32,056 nt of DNA from Myxococcus llanfairpwllgwyngyllgogerychwyrndrobwllllantysiliogogogochensis (GCF_006636215.1 NZ_VIFM01000120.1:1-32056), one strand, 5' to 3'; positions 15,901 through 22,676 are shown, counted from the first letter of the stretch. Program-made: numbers and translations. Notes: a model not told the origin generated them from the sequence alone.

Positions 15901-17726
15901 GCCGAGAAGAAGACCTGCCCGCCCACGTTGACCAACGCATCTGGATAGGAGGCCGCGACTCCGGGCCTGATGTCGCGCAAGCGCACGGTGCCGGCTTGGG
16001 TGCCGTCGCTCTTCCAGAGTTCCTTGCCCGTCGCGCCGTCGTCCGCGGCGAAGAAGAGCAGCCCGCTCGCGCTCGTCAACAACGAGGGCGTGGAGCCCCG
16101 GCCGCCGGGCAAGATGTCCCGGACGCGCACGGTGCCGGCTTGGGTGCCGTCGCTCTTCCACAATTCAGGGCCATCTCCGCCATTGTCCGCGCGGAAGAAC
16201 AGCGTGCCGTTCAGCTCCGTCAACTCCACCGGGTCGGAGCTGGAGGCCCCCGCCTTGCGGATGTTGCGCACGCGCACGGTGCCCGCCTCGGTGCCATCGC
16301 TCTTCCATAGCTCGCGACCGGTGAGGCCATCCTCGGCGGCGAAGAAGACGCTGTCGCCCACGCGCGTGAGGGAGCTCGCGCCGGAGCTCTCGGCTCCGGG
16401 CATGATGTCCCGGACGCGCACAGTGCCGGCCTCGGTGCCGTCGCTCTTCCACAGCTCCTCCCCGGCGACACCGTCATTGGCGGTGAAGAGGAGCGCCTCG
16501 CCCCCGTTCACGAGCGACGCGGGGTGCGAGCCCTCGGCTCCGGGGCGGATGTCACGCACGCGCACGGTACCGGCCTCGGTGCCGTCGCTCTTCCACAGCT
16601 CCGTGCCGCTGACGCCGTCGTCGGCGACGAAGAACAGGGTGCCGCCCACGTCCACCAGATTCCGGGCGCTGGAGCCCGTGGCGCCCGGCGCGATGTCACG
16701 CACGCGCACGGTGCCGGCCTCGGTGCCGTCGCTCTTCCACAGCTCCGTGCCGCTGACGCCGTCGTTGGCCACGAAGAAGAGGGTGCTGCCCACCGCCGTC
16801 AGCGACGCGAGGCCGGAGGCGGTGGAGCCCGGGCGGATGTCGCGCACGCGCACGGTGCCCGCGTTGGTCCCATCGCTCTTCCACAGCTCGCGACCGCCAA
16901 CGCCGTCATTGGCTTCCAGGAAGAGCGTCCCATCCACCACGGTGAGCTGGGAGGGCAGGGAGCTGCCATACATGTCGTAGATGTCCTTGACCTGGACGTG
17001 GGCCCTGTTGACGGGGTCGAACTTGCACAGCTCGTAGCCGACGCTGGTGTAGCAGGAGTAGTAGAGGGTGCCGCCCATGGCCGTCAGCAAGGACTCCCCA
17101 AAGCGCGAGTCGACACCGCTGGCCAGGGAGGTCACGAACACCGTGCCTCCCGGCGTGCCATTGCTCCGCCACAGATGGTCGGTGCCGGTCCCCTGGGGGA
17201 TGATGAAGTAGAGCATCCCGCCCGAGGCCGTGAGGCTGGTGGCTGACTGCATGATGCTGTCATAGGCGAGGTCCGTGAGGCGCACCGTTCCCGCGGCGGT
17301 GCCGTCGCTCTTCCACAGTTCGTAGCCGCTGCTCTGCTCGTAGGCCGTGAAGAAGAAGGCGCCATTCATGGCGGCCTGTCGGCCCGGCAAATAGGGGATG
17401 GAGGGTTGCATCTCAAGCCTGCGCTGGGCCGTGGTGCCGGCCTCCGTCCCATCGCTCGCCCAGACCTGGGCGCCGGTGGTGTCGTCGAAAGCGGAGAAGA
17501 AGAGCGTGGTCCCCACGGCGGTGAGCGAGCTGGGCGCCGAGCCCTTGTCGCCGGGCCTCAGGTCCGTCACCCGCTTCGCGCTCACCGGGAAGTGGCTCGA
17601 CAGCTTCCGCGCGGAGCGCTCCATGTCGGGGGGCGGGGCCTCGGGCGTCCCCAGCTCCTCCGCGCAGCCCCCCACCGCCGCGACAGCCAACATCCACCAC
17701 ACCATCAGCCGCTGCTTGTTCTTCAT
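12921..17726 (-). CDS. Giant surface lipoprotein: ELWxxDGT repeats, HYR domains, MYXO-CTERM-like tail
   Basis: This 1601-residue protein starts at the ATG at 17726, giving a lipoprotein signal (MKNKQRLMVWWMLAVAAVGGC, Cys21); an upstream in-frame start at 17810 would hide it. Residues of about 60-890 hold about 17 copies of the ELWKSDGTxAGTVRVRDI unit spaced about 47-50 residues apart, the layout of a beta-propeller-like surface domain. About 895-1540 hold eight HYR (hyalin) immunoglobulin-like domains, each with TxPxLxCP and FxVTV ends. The C-terminus has GWGCNTSSG, a hydrophobic helix (GALLLLVWG) and SRRR, which is the MYXO-CTERM pattern recognised by myxosortase in myxobacteria. A tail of about 20 residues beyond the Arg cluster is unusual. 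The likely place is the outer cell surface and the role adhesion or matrix binding, both inferred. Confidence 0.93.
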   Translation of the reverse strand: MKNKQRLMVWWMLAVAAVGGCAEELGTPEAPPPDMERSARKLSSHFPVSAKRVTDLRPGDKGSAPSSLTAVGTTLFFSAFDDTTGAQVWASDGTEAGTTAQRRLEMQPSIPYLPGRQAAMNGAFFFTAYEQSSGYELWKSDGTAAGTVRLTDLAYDSIMQSATSLTASGGMLYFIIPQGTGTDHLWRSNGTPGGTVFVTSLASGVDSRFGESLLTAMGGTLYYSCYTSVGYELCKFDPVNRAHVQVKDIYDMYGSSLPSQLTVVDGTLFLEANDGVGGRELWKSDGTNAGTVRVRDIRPGSTASGLASLTAVGSTLFFVANDGVSGTELWKSDGTEAGTVRVRDIAPGATGSSARNLVDVGGTLFFVADDGVSGTELWKSDGTEAGTVRVRDIRPGAEGSHPASLVNGGEALLFTANDGVAGEELWKSDGTEAGTVRVRDIMPGAESSGASSLTRVGDSVFFAAEDGLTGRELWKSDGTEAGTVRVRNIRKAGASSSDPVELTELNGTLFFRADNGGDGPELWKSDGTQAGTVRVRDILPGGRGSTPSLLTSASGLLFFAADDGATGKELWKSDGTQAGTVRLRDIRPGVAASYPDALVNVGGQVFFSASDGVVGTELWKSDGTEAGTVLVKDISTVGIYESTTSPYTLFPVGRRLYLRADDHIKGEELWKSDGTPASTVLVKDIYPGSTGSVPWEFASVGDTLYFSASDGTGRALWKSDGSAAGTVKVANVNPSYLFGVGNTLFFQGRDAAGDSELWKSDGTAAGTVRVRDIKPGSAGSDPRPQIALEGILYFLVYSNGFQLWKSDGTEAGTVRVDPRLSDSGVAWNGGIALSTYVEGVGQELWWTDGTPEGTRLLADVSPGPNSSHPRELTVVGDTLYFSADDGQSGRELWSVVALTDTTPPTVTCPESFTAEAVGPQGAAGVYPPASATDDFPGAPTVSYSHPSGGDFPLGATSVTVTATDEAGHSATCVFTVTVSDTRAPDLSCPEAVEAVATSVEGATVEYPPASAADAVSTAQVTYSQASGTTFDLGGNTVTVTATDSAGNAASCAFNVTVNPPAPPSITCPATVVAEATGADGATVLWPSATASGMEPMHVTYSQASGSRFPLGTRVVTATARDALERTASCEFSVVVHDTTAPALTCPTAMTAEARNAQGATVEYLAATVSDAVSAPVTVRYSHASGTLFSLGATTVSVAATDAAGNAGTCSFTVTVRDTTPPELSCPGDIVVEATDMTGADVMYPAAAPRDSVSGTAVTVASSAASGSHFGFGATPVRITATDTAGNSAECSFTVTVRDTTAPALACPANLVAEAQRPEGADVSLPFATATDAGSSAVEVVYGHDGPLFPLGATEVFVTARDASGNTSTCSFIVTVRDTTPPELGCPASVQVEAQSDQGAMDVSLTGTPPSDAVTRAPTVSSSHPSGTPFPLGTTEVTFTATDEAGNAGTCSFTVTVRDTTAPVLSCPADIVLLTWKASGIEVDYAEAITTDAVSSPSRVYSQASGTRFPLGTTPVTVTATDAAGNSASCEFHVTVQPPREPIFVDPPQELGWGCNTSSGSPAGLGWGALLLLVWGTSRRRLARPRHNSDSGGGRMGCATRP
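13110..15031 (-). repeat. Eight tandem HYR domain repeats within the ELWxxDGT protein gene
   Basis: Eight units of about 80 codons each run from a TxPxxxCP start to an FxVTV end. Boundaries are marked at DNA level by nearly identical stretches coding for TVRDTTxPxLxCP, which recur at about 13330, 13570, 13820, 14060 and 14300. Units 3-7 differ more in the middle than at the ends. Confidence 0.85.
15160..17480 (-). repeat. About 17 tandem ELWxxDGT repeats
   Basis: The core words are coded almost identically in the central units, about 15960-16890, where ELWKSDGTEAGTVRVRD recurs with few synonymous changes. The flanking units are more divergent: VWASDGTEAGT at the N-terminal end, a broken unit ELCKFDPVNRAHVQVKD in fourth place, and ELWWTDGTPEGT last. 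This pattern fits gain and homogenisation of units in the middle of the array. Confidence 0.85.
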
Positions 17727-18025
17727 CGTCCCCGCCTCGTTGCCGAGGCGAACCATCATCTCAAAGCCACGCGCGAAGCAACCCGTGCCCCTCGTCCCGT
17801 TCCCTTGCATTCAGGGTTGGCGGGTGTTGCGGATGCCGCCGTGCAGGCTCCAGACAACAGCTTCGGCTCCAGTTGCAGGCTGCGGCCTACAACGCGGGCG
17901 GTGGGGCTTCGTCCTTTCGCATGGTTGGAGGTGGCCTGCGCCTTGCTCTGTGGACCACGCAAGTGCTCGCAGAGGAGCAGGCTCACGGTTGCTCCCGTTC
18001 CATCCCCACACCCCAGGATTTCCCC
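17727..18025. promoter_or_regulatory. Divergent intergenic region between ELWxxDGT and amidase genes
   Basis: About 300 bases carry both promoters. Besides the 17734-17749 hairpin, there is an imperfect dyad at 17872-17893 (GTTG-C-AGGC, loop TGCG, GCCT-A-CAAC; one mismatch). The ribosome binding site for the amidase gene is AGGA at 18015-18018. No gene is supported in this stretch. Confidence 0.35.
17734..17749 (-). promoter_or_regulatory. GNRA-type hairpin overlapping the ribosome binding site of the ELWxxDGT gene
   Basis: In the mRNA, GCCTCG-GCAA-CGAGGC forms a six-pair stem closed by a GCAA (GNRA) tetraloop. It ends seven bases before the ATG at 17726. The 3' arm includes the GAGG part of the GAGGCGGGG Shine-Dalgarno region, so folding would compete with ribosome binding. 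Confidence 0.4.
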
Positions 18026-18823
18026 ATGCTTGGTCCCCTGAAGCGCATCGTCGACAACAGCATCGTCCGCTACTTGAAGGACGAGCCGAGTCCTCGGCCC
18101 ACGCCCACTCCACGGCCCGCACCCTCGCCGGGCCCCGTGGACAGCTTCGAACCTGTTCCAGCGCCAAGGACAACTCCCTGCCCGCACCCGGGCCCGGCGC
18201 CGTCGAACGCCAATACCGGTGGGCCGAACTGCCCGGACCCGGCGCCCCTGACGCCTCCGTCCACCGACCCGAAAAACCCGACGCCGAAGATGCAAGTCCG
18301 TCCGGCCAGATCGGACCGCTACGATGAGTCCCGCAACGGAACGGACATCGACACCATCGTCCTTCACCACACCGCCGACAAGTCCGACAAGAGCAGCCTG
18401 GAGACGCTCACCGGCGAAGGGGGCGGTCTTGCCGGTGAAGTCCTTCGGAAGATCAAGGAGAAGAAGAACGGCGGCAAGGTCAGCGCCCACTACGTGATTG
18501 GAAAGGATGGGACCATCTATCATCTCGTCGCCGACGAGAAGCGTGCCTGGCACGCGGGTGGGGGTTCCGTGCACGGTGATAAGTCGAAGGACGTCAACGA
18601 CCGCTCCATCGGCATCGAAATCGTCAACGACGGCGATGGCAAGGATGGCTACACCGAAGAGCAATACAAGGCGCTCGAGCAGCTCGTGCCCTATCTCTCC
18701 AAGCGCTACGACGTCCCCACCAAGAACGTCGTGGGCCACAAGGAGACCAACCCCGACAAGAAGGACCCCTCGGAGAACTTCGACTTCGGGCGTATCACCC
18801 GCGCCACCGAGAAGGTGCGGTAA
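18026..18823 (+). CDS. N-acetylmuramoyl-L-alanine amidase (Amidase_2/PGRP fold) with Pro-rich N-terminus
   Basis: This 265-residue protein is predicted to cut the bond between N-acetylmuramic acid and L-Ala in peptidoglycan. ATG 18026 has AGGA seven bases upstream. Residues 20-90 are a Pro-rich linker (PSPRPTPTPRPAPSPGP) with two Cys. The amidase domain spans about 95-260: IDTIVLHHTAD with zinc ligand His114; SAHYVIGKDGTIYHLV; AWHAG (His176); IGIEIVN (Glu198); and VGHKETNPDKKDPSENF with His238 and Asp247 as the remaining ligands. All residues needed for activity appear present. No Sec signal or lipobox is seen, so delivery to the wall must be by another route or by lysis. It is divergent from the ELWxxDGT gene and ends at a strong hairpin. 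Confidence 0.92.
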   Translation: MLGPLKRIVDNSIVRYLKDEPSPRPTPTPRPAPSPGPVDSFEPVPAPRTTPCPHPGPAPSNANTGGPNCPDPAPLTPPSTDPKNPTPKMQVRPARSDRYDESRNGTDIDTIVLHHTADKSDKSSLETLTGEGGGLAGEVLRKIKEKKNGGKVSAHYVIGKDGTIYHLVADEKRAWHAGGGSVHGDKSKDVNDRSIGIEIVNDGDGKDGYTEEQYKALEQLVPYLSKRYDVPTKNVVGHKETNPDKKDPSENFDFGRITRATEKVR

Positions 18824-18833
18824 GGGGCACACG

Positions 18834-18864
18834 GGGCTCCAGGCCTGCCCCCTGCCTGGAGCCC
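18834..18864. terminator. Bidirectional hairpin terminator between convergent genes
   Basis: GGGCTCCAGGC-9-GCCTGGAGCCC is a perfect 11-pair stem located between the ends of the amidase gene (+) and the DUF3592 gene (-). It has no T-run. Its stability and position make it a likely terminator for both strands. Confidence 0.65.
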
Positions 18865-18904
18865 GATGCGCAATGCCTGTCGTGCGACAGCGATGAGCCG
18901 CGAG

Positions 18905-19942
18905 TCAGGCGGAGCGCAGCTCTTCCGGGGTGCCCTCGCCAACCTGGAGGTGCGTTCGCAGCCAGTGTGCCAGCGCGTCTGCCTCCTCCTGGTCGGGGAA
19001 GCTGGCGATGGCTTCCTGGCGCGCCTCGCCGTCGGCGGTGGAGAGCCGGAGCGTGAGGTGATAGCTGCTCACCTGCTCCCTCTTGGGCGTGCGAAACTGG
19101 GGTTCGACGCGGAGAGACCGCACGTCGCGCCACCGGACGTCGAGCCGGTGCTTGCGTTCGGAGAAGGGCGGCAGGGAGAGGCTTCGCGACTGGGTGTGGA
19201 GGCGCAGGTCGTGGTGCCCCGACTTCAGCCGTTCGCGCGCCCACCGCCCGGCGAGCACACCGCAGGCGATGATGACGCCCCAGGTCCCCACGCCCACGGG
19301 CAGCGGGGCGGTGAATCCCCCCATGAATCCCCCGAGCGCGAAGCACGCCTGGGAGGCGCCCACCAGGGCCAGGGAGACCCGGATGGCCGGCCGCGGCCCA
19401 TCGAGCGTCACGCACTCGCTGCCGTCCTCCCGGATGAAGGTGGACAAGCGGAACGGCTCTTCTTTCTTCGGGGTCCACCTCACCACGACCCACAGCCAGA
19501 ACATCACCAGGTTGAAAGGCATCGCGCCCATGAGCGTGAACAGCCCCCAGCTATCCATGCCCGCCTGCAACACCGCCTCCGAGGGCTGACCAGGCCGGTA
19601 GTACACGGGGACGCTGGCCCCGAGGGGGTAGCGCGCGAGCTGCTCCTCCTCGTACCTGTGTATCCCCGAGCTCCCCGCGTTGAAGCTGTGCTTGTCGCCC
19701 TCGTAGGGCTGCCCGTCGACGGAGTAGGTGTAGGCCAGCTTCAGCTCGCGCCTGTAGCCCTTGCTCGTGTGCACCATCACCACCTCGCTCCGGGTGATGG
19801 TGCCCTGCGCGGAGGGCCAGCTCGCCACCTGTGCCTGGCGGACCATGGCGGAGATGGCGAAGAAGTCCAGGCCCCCAATGAGGACCGTCACCGGCAACAC
19901 GACCACGATCATCAAGAGGGGCGAGCCCACGCGAACAGACAT
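18905..19942 (-). CDS. DUF3592-family membrane protein
   Basis: This 345-residue protein has a hydrophobic helix at residues 8-28, then an extracytoplasmic DUF3592-type domain (WPSAQGTITRSEV, YTYSVDGQPYEGDKHSFNAG, YPLGASVPVYYRPGQPSEAVL). A second membrane segment is at about 130-152 (GLFTLMGAMPFNLVMFWLWV), two more lie in about 188-230, and a soluble C-terminal domain follows. The YRPGQPSEAVL block is the family's hallmark. Function is unknown in the family. The gene is monocistronic by appearance. A shortened copy of its last 30 codons recurs at 31675-31763, so it has or had a paralogue nearby. The ATG at 19942 starts directly at the first helix. Confidence 0.88.
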   Translation of the reverse strand: MSVRVGSPLLMIVVVLPVTVLIGGLDFFAISAMVRQAQVASWPSAQGTITRSEVVMVHTSKGYRRELKLAYTYSVDGQPYEGDKHSFNAGSSGIHRYEEEQLARYPLGASVPVYYRPGQPSEAVLQAGMDSWGLFTLMGAMPFNLVMFWLWVVVRWTPKKEEPFRLSTFIREDGSECVTLDGPRPAIRVSLALVGASQACFALGGFMGGFTAPLPVGVGTWGVIIACGVLAGRWARERLKSGHHDLRLHTQSRSLSLPPFSERKHRLDVRWRDVRSLRVEPQFRTPKREQVSSYHLTLRLSTADGEARQEAIASFPDQEEADALAHWLRTHLQVGEGTPEELRSA

Positions 19943-20005
19943 GGCCCCAGCCTATAGGGATACTCCGGAATGAACGAAAGGACGTCCGCTACGGGGCCCC
20001 CCTCC

Positions 20006-20019
20006 CGCAGGGTCCTGCG
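20006..20019. promoter_or_regulatory. Small dyad between LysR end and DUF3592 start
   Basis: CGCAGG-GT-CCTGCG is a 6-2-6 inverted repeat, 64 bases upstream of the DUF3592 start and 34 bases after the LysR stop. The two-base centre favours a protein-binding site over a hairpin. This is a weak call. Confidence 0.2.
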
Positions 20020-20052
20020 TGACGTCGCTCGCCGGACGGGTCACGTCGCCCA

Positions 20053-20952
20053 TCACGAGCGTTTTCGACGCGGGCCCTTGTGCGGAGGCACTGTCGGCTC
20101 GGCCAGCGTCGCCATGGCGTCCACGAAGAGTCGGACCTTGGCCGGGAGATTCAGCCGGCTCGGGTAGACGGCGTGGATGGCCCGTGACATCGCGGGCCGG
20201 GGACCGAAGAGAATCTTCAGCCGGCCCTCACGGACGGCATCCCGGCAAAGGATGGCGGGGACGCGCGCGATGCCGACCCCGTCAATCGCCGCGTCGCACG
20301 CGAGTTCGAGGTCATTCACGGTCAGGACCGGGTCGATTCGAGACTTCACTCCCTCGGCCTCCCACGTCTCGAACGCACTGAAGCCAATGCAGCGCGCGGA
20401 GCGGAGGTCCCTGGCGCTCGGCATGCCGTACTTGGACAGGAAGCGGGGGCTCGCGACGAAATGGAACGGGCTCTCACCGAGCTTTCTCGCCACGAGCGAC
20501 GAGTCGTCGAGAGGGCCGATGTGAATCGCGACGTCCAGCCCCTCTTCGATGAGGTGGACGCGGCGGTCCGCCAGCACCAGCTCCACCCGCGCCTGGGGAT
20601 GGCGCGCGAGGTACCGCGAAACCACGGGGGTCAGGTATCGCCGACCGTAGAGCACTGGCGAGGAGACCCGCAGCAAGCCCGTGGGCTCTGCCTGCCGGTG
20701 TTGCACCTCGCTGTTCGCCTCGTCGATCTGCGCGGCGATGGCGGAGCAGCGCTCGTAGTACGTCGCTCCGGCTCCGGTGACCCGCAGGCGCCGCGTTGTC
20801 CGTTCGAGCAGGCGCACCCCGAGCCGAGCCTCCAGATTCCCGATGCGCTCGCTGACGGTCTGCTTGGTGATGCCGAGCTGGCGCGCTGCTCGGGTGAAGC
20901 TCTCCTCTCGAACGACCGCGACGAAGAGCATCATGTCGGCAGGTGGAATCAT
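20053..20952 (-). CDS. LysR-family transcriptional regulator, divergent from a GST-like gene
   Basis: This 299-residue LysR protein has an HTH of FTRAARQLGITKQTVSERIG followed by NLEARLGVRLLERTTRRLRV. The effector domain has RVHLIEEGLDVAIHIGPLDD and the C-terminal VYPSRLNLPAKVRLFVDAMA typical of the DmlR/CrgA-like group. The start at 20952 is chosen because AGGA precedes it and the HTH follows at once; a longer in-frame start at 20994 would run through the inverted repeat and lacks a ribosome binding site. It is divergent from the glutathione-S-transferase-like gene. A strong inverted repeat lies between them, so it very likely regulates that gene and itself. Confidence 0.93.
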   Translation of the reverse strand: MIPPADMMLFVAVVREESFTRAARQLGITKQTVSERIGNLEARLGVRLLERTTRRLRVTGAGATYYERCSAIAAQIDEANSEVQHRQAEPTGLLRVSSPVLYGRRYLTPVVSRYLARHPQARVELVLADRRVHLIEEGLDVAIHIGPLDDSSLVARKLGESPFHFVASPRFLSKYGMPSARDLRSARCIGFSAFETWEAEGVKSRIDPVLTVNDLELACDAAIDGVGIARVPAILCRDAVREGRLKILFGPRPAMSRAIHAVYPSRLNLPAKVRLFVDAMATLAEPTVPPHKGPRRKRS

Positions 20953-20967
20953 GACCGTCAATCCTAA

Positions 20968-21003
20968 CCTGACAATGAGTTCGCTCGGGGCCACATTGTC
21001 GGG
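20968..21003. promoter_or_regulatory. Inverted repeat in LysR/GST divergent promoter
   Basis: CCTGACAATG-16-CATTGTCGGG has nine of ten positions paired, with the inner seven (GACAATG/CATTGTC) exact. It lies 15 bases from the LysR start and 50 bases from the GST start. The half-site spacing (centre to centre about 26 bases) is longer than a single LysR box, so the arms may be sites for two dimers of a tetramer. Confidence 0.55.
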
Positions 21004-21053
21004 GAGGCTCTGGCTGCATCATGTTGCCGCTCGCCAACCTCAGGAGCTCATAC

Positions 21054-21668
21054 ATGAAGCTGTACTTCGCCCCTCGAACCCGAGCGACCCGTGCTCGCTG
21101 GTTGCTGGAGGAACTCGGGGTGCCCTACGAACTGGTCAAGCTTGACCTTGCTCGACAGGAGAACACCGCTCCCGCCTACCTGTCGGTCAATCCGCTGGGC
21201 GAAGTTCCCGTCCTCGTGGATGGAGACGTCACGCTGCTGGGGGCCCTGGCCATCTGCCTCCATCTGGCTGACCTGTTCCCGGAGAAGGGCCTGGCGCCGC
21301 GGATGGCTTCCGCGGAGCGCGGCCTCTATTACCAATGGATGGCCTTCGCCGAGGTGAGCCTCGAGCCCGTGGTGATGGAGTTCCACGGACACGCGCGGTT
21401 GCCCGAAGAGCGGAAGGCGGCCGCGCGCTCGAATGACGACCTCGCGAAGCTCGGGACTCGCCTCGCGACCCTGCTGGATGTCATCGACGAGGGACTCGGC
21501 GGCCGCGAGTTCCTGGTGGGACACGCGTTCACCGCCGCCGATGTGCTGATGGCATCAATCCTCCACCTGGCGCACACGCTGACGCTGCTCGACGGGCATC
21601 CGCGGTTGGTCGAGTACGTCAAAAGTCACACTCGACGCCCGGCGGTGAGGACGGCGGTTTCAGGGTAG
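21054..21668 (+). CDS. Glutathione S-transferase-fold protein with altered glutathione site
   Basis: This 204-residue protein starts at the ATG at 21054, seven bases after AGGAG. Residues 1-75 form the thioredoxin-like domain (KLYFAPRTRATRARWLLEEL, SVNPLGEVPVLVDGD with the cis-Pro at 52). Residues 85-200 form the all-helical domain with the buried FTAADVLMASIL motif. In most members the loop after VPVLVDGD reads LTESxAI, where Glu-Ser binds the gamma-glutamyl group; here it is LLGALAI (61-67), so both positions are lost (Gly63, Ala64). The fold is secure but glutathione binding is doubtful. The divergent LysR gene and the inverted repeat suggest induction by a toxic or signalling compound. 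Confidence 0.92.
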   Translation: MKLYFAPRTRATRARWLLEELGVPYELVKLDLARQENTAPAYLSVNPLGEVPVLVDGDVTLLGALAICLHLADLFPEKGLAPRMASAERGLYYQWMAFAEVSLEPVVMEFHGHARLPEERKAAARSNDDLAKLGTRLATLLDVIDEGLGGREFLVGHAFTAADVLMASILHLAHTLTLLDGHPRLVEYVKSHTRRPAVRTAVSG

Positions 21669-21683
21669 GACACGGTGGAGGTC

Positions 21684-22676
21684 TCAAGGGGCGCGTTCGA
21701 AGACGGCCACCGCCTGGTCGTAGTCGACCGTCACGCGAAAGAACCTCAGCGCATTGCCTCCCAAGGCTCCTTCGACGGGCTTGTCCATGAACTGCGACAT
21801 GAACTCACGGAAGTTCGGGTCAGGCCGGGTGGTGAACCAGACGGGGCCGACCTCATGACCCGCCACCTCGATGCGGGGAACCTCGATGAGCGTTGAGCCT
21901 GGAAGGTAGGTGTCTCCATCCTCGATGACCCGCCAGTCCGGGTGACGCTGGTGCCAGCGCTCGAAGGTGGAGCGAGTGATGAAGTTCGTCGCCCGGGTCG
22001 CCGGCCGCTCATCCGCGAGCACCTTCCTGGCGGACTCCGTGAGCGACAGCATCGCTCCCGTGTCGAAGAGCAGGTCGAGCGTCTCTCCGTCCACCCGAAC
22101 CTGGATGCGAGGAAAGTTCGCCTGCCGCTTTCCCGTCGCATCCGTAGGAAACCCCAGCGCCACCCGGTGAGCGGGAGCGACCTCCGGAACGTCTCTCGCC
22201 GCGCGCAGCCACAGCTTTCCGCCGGGGTAGTCGAAGGTCCAGACCCGTCCGGCGAACCAGCCCTGACCAAGCATTCCATCCCCGAGTTCAGACAGGACCC
22301 TCTCCATTGCCGCCACGGGGAGCTGTCCCTCGGTGCCTTCGGGCATTGGCATCCAGGCTTCATTTCGGAAGTCAGGCATCCGTACCCAGTCCTCGGAATC
22401 CTCACCTCCTGCCGCTCTGGCAATCCGTTGCAGGCCCAGTCGCGTCACGGCATCCGCCAGGATGAAGAGGCCTCCCCCCGTGTCCGTGTAGAACGTCAGC
22501 GTCTGCCCTTCGCGCGTCACGGGCTGCACGAAGAATCGGTCCTCGCTGAACTTCACCGGCAGCGCGAGCGGTCGGCCGGGCACCGGTGCGGGAGTCTTGA
22601 GCGCGTCACTGGGGCTCGGCGTGGTGGCGCAGGACACCAACATTCCGAAGAGCATCAACAAGAGTCGCTGCGGCAT
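21684..22676 (-). CDS. Aspartic-protease-like lipoprotein with two DTG motifs
   Basis: This 330-residue protein starts at the ATG at 22676 (AAGGA upstream) with a short lipoprotein signal (MPQRLLLMLFGMLVSC, Cys16). Two lobes each carry a retropepsin-like active-site motif: FYTDTGGG (Asp65) and LLFDTGAMLSL (Asp205). The first lobe continues with LGDGMLGQGWFAGRVWTFDYPGGKLWL, a segment typical of bacterial retropepsin-like proteins. Having both Asp residues in one chain suggests an internally paired enzyme, like pepsin in plan. It would act in the periplasm or at the outer membrane. The substrate is unknown. An upstream in-frame ATG at 22715 is rejected because it would bury the signal sequence. 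It is convergent with the GST gene, with 15 bases between stops. Confidence 0.85.
   Translation of the reverse strand: MPQRLLLMLFGMLVSCATTPSPSDALKTPAPVPGRPLALPVKFSEDRFFVQPVTREGQTLTFYTDTGGGLFILADAVTRLGLQRIARAAGGEDSEDWVRMPDFRNEAWMPMPEGTEGQLPVAAMERVLSELGDGMLGQGWFAGRVWTFDYPGGKLWLRAARDVPEVAPAHRVALGFPTDATGKRQANFPRIQVRVDGETLDLLFDTGAMLSLTESARKVLADERPATRATNFITRSTFERWHQRHPDWRVIEDGDTYLPGSTLIEVPRIEVAGHEVGPVWFTTRPDPNFREFMSQFMDKPVEGALGGNALRFFRVTVDYDQAVAVFERAP

Noticed and set aside
14823..16310. Open frame of 495 codons on the plus strand, antisense to the ELWxxDGT repeats
   Set aside because: It mirrors the repeat periodicity of the real gene (HAHGA...LGAVALPQ words), so its regularity is inherited from the opposite strand.
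15400..16900. Regularly spaced repeats that at first sight resemble a CRISPR-like array
   Set aside because: The repeats are in frame, about 145 bases apart, and code for the ELWxxDGT motif. The intervals are coding and not unique spacers.
17756..18832. Minus-strand open frame of 358 codons opposite the amidase gene
   Set aside because: The amidase reading on the plus strand has all zinc ligands and catalytic residues; this one is its complement.
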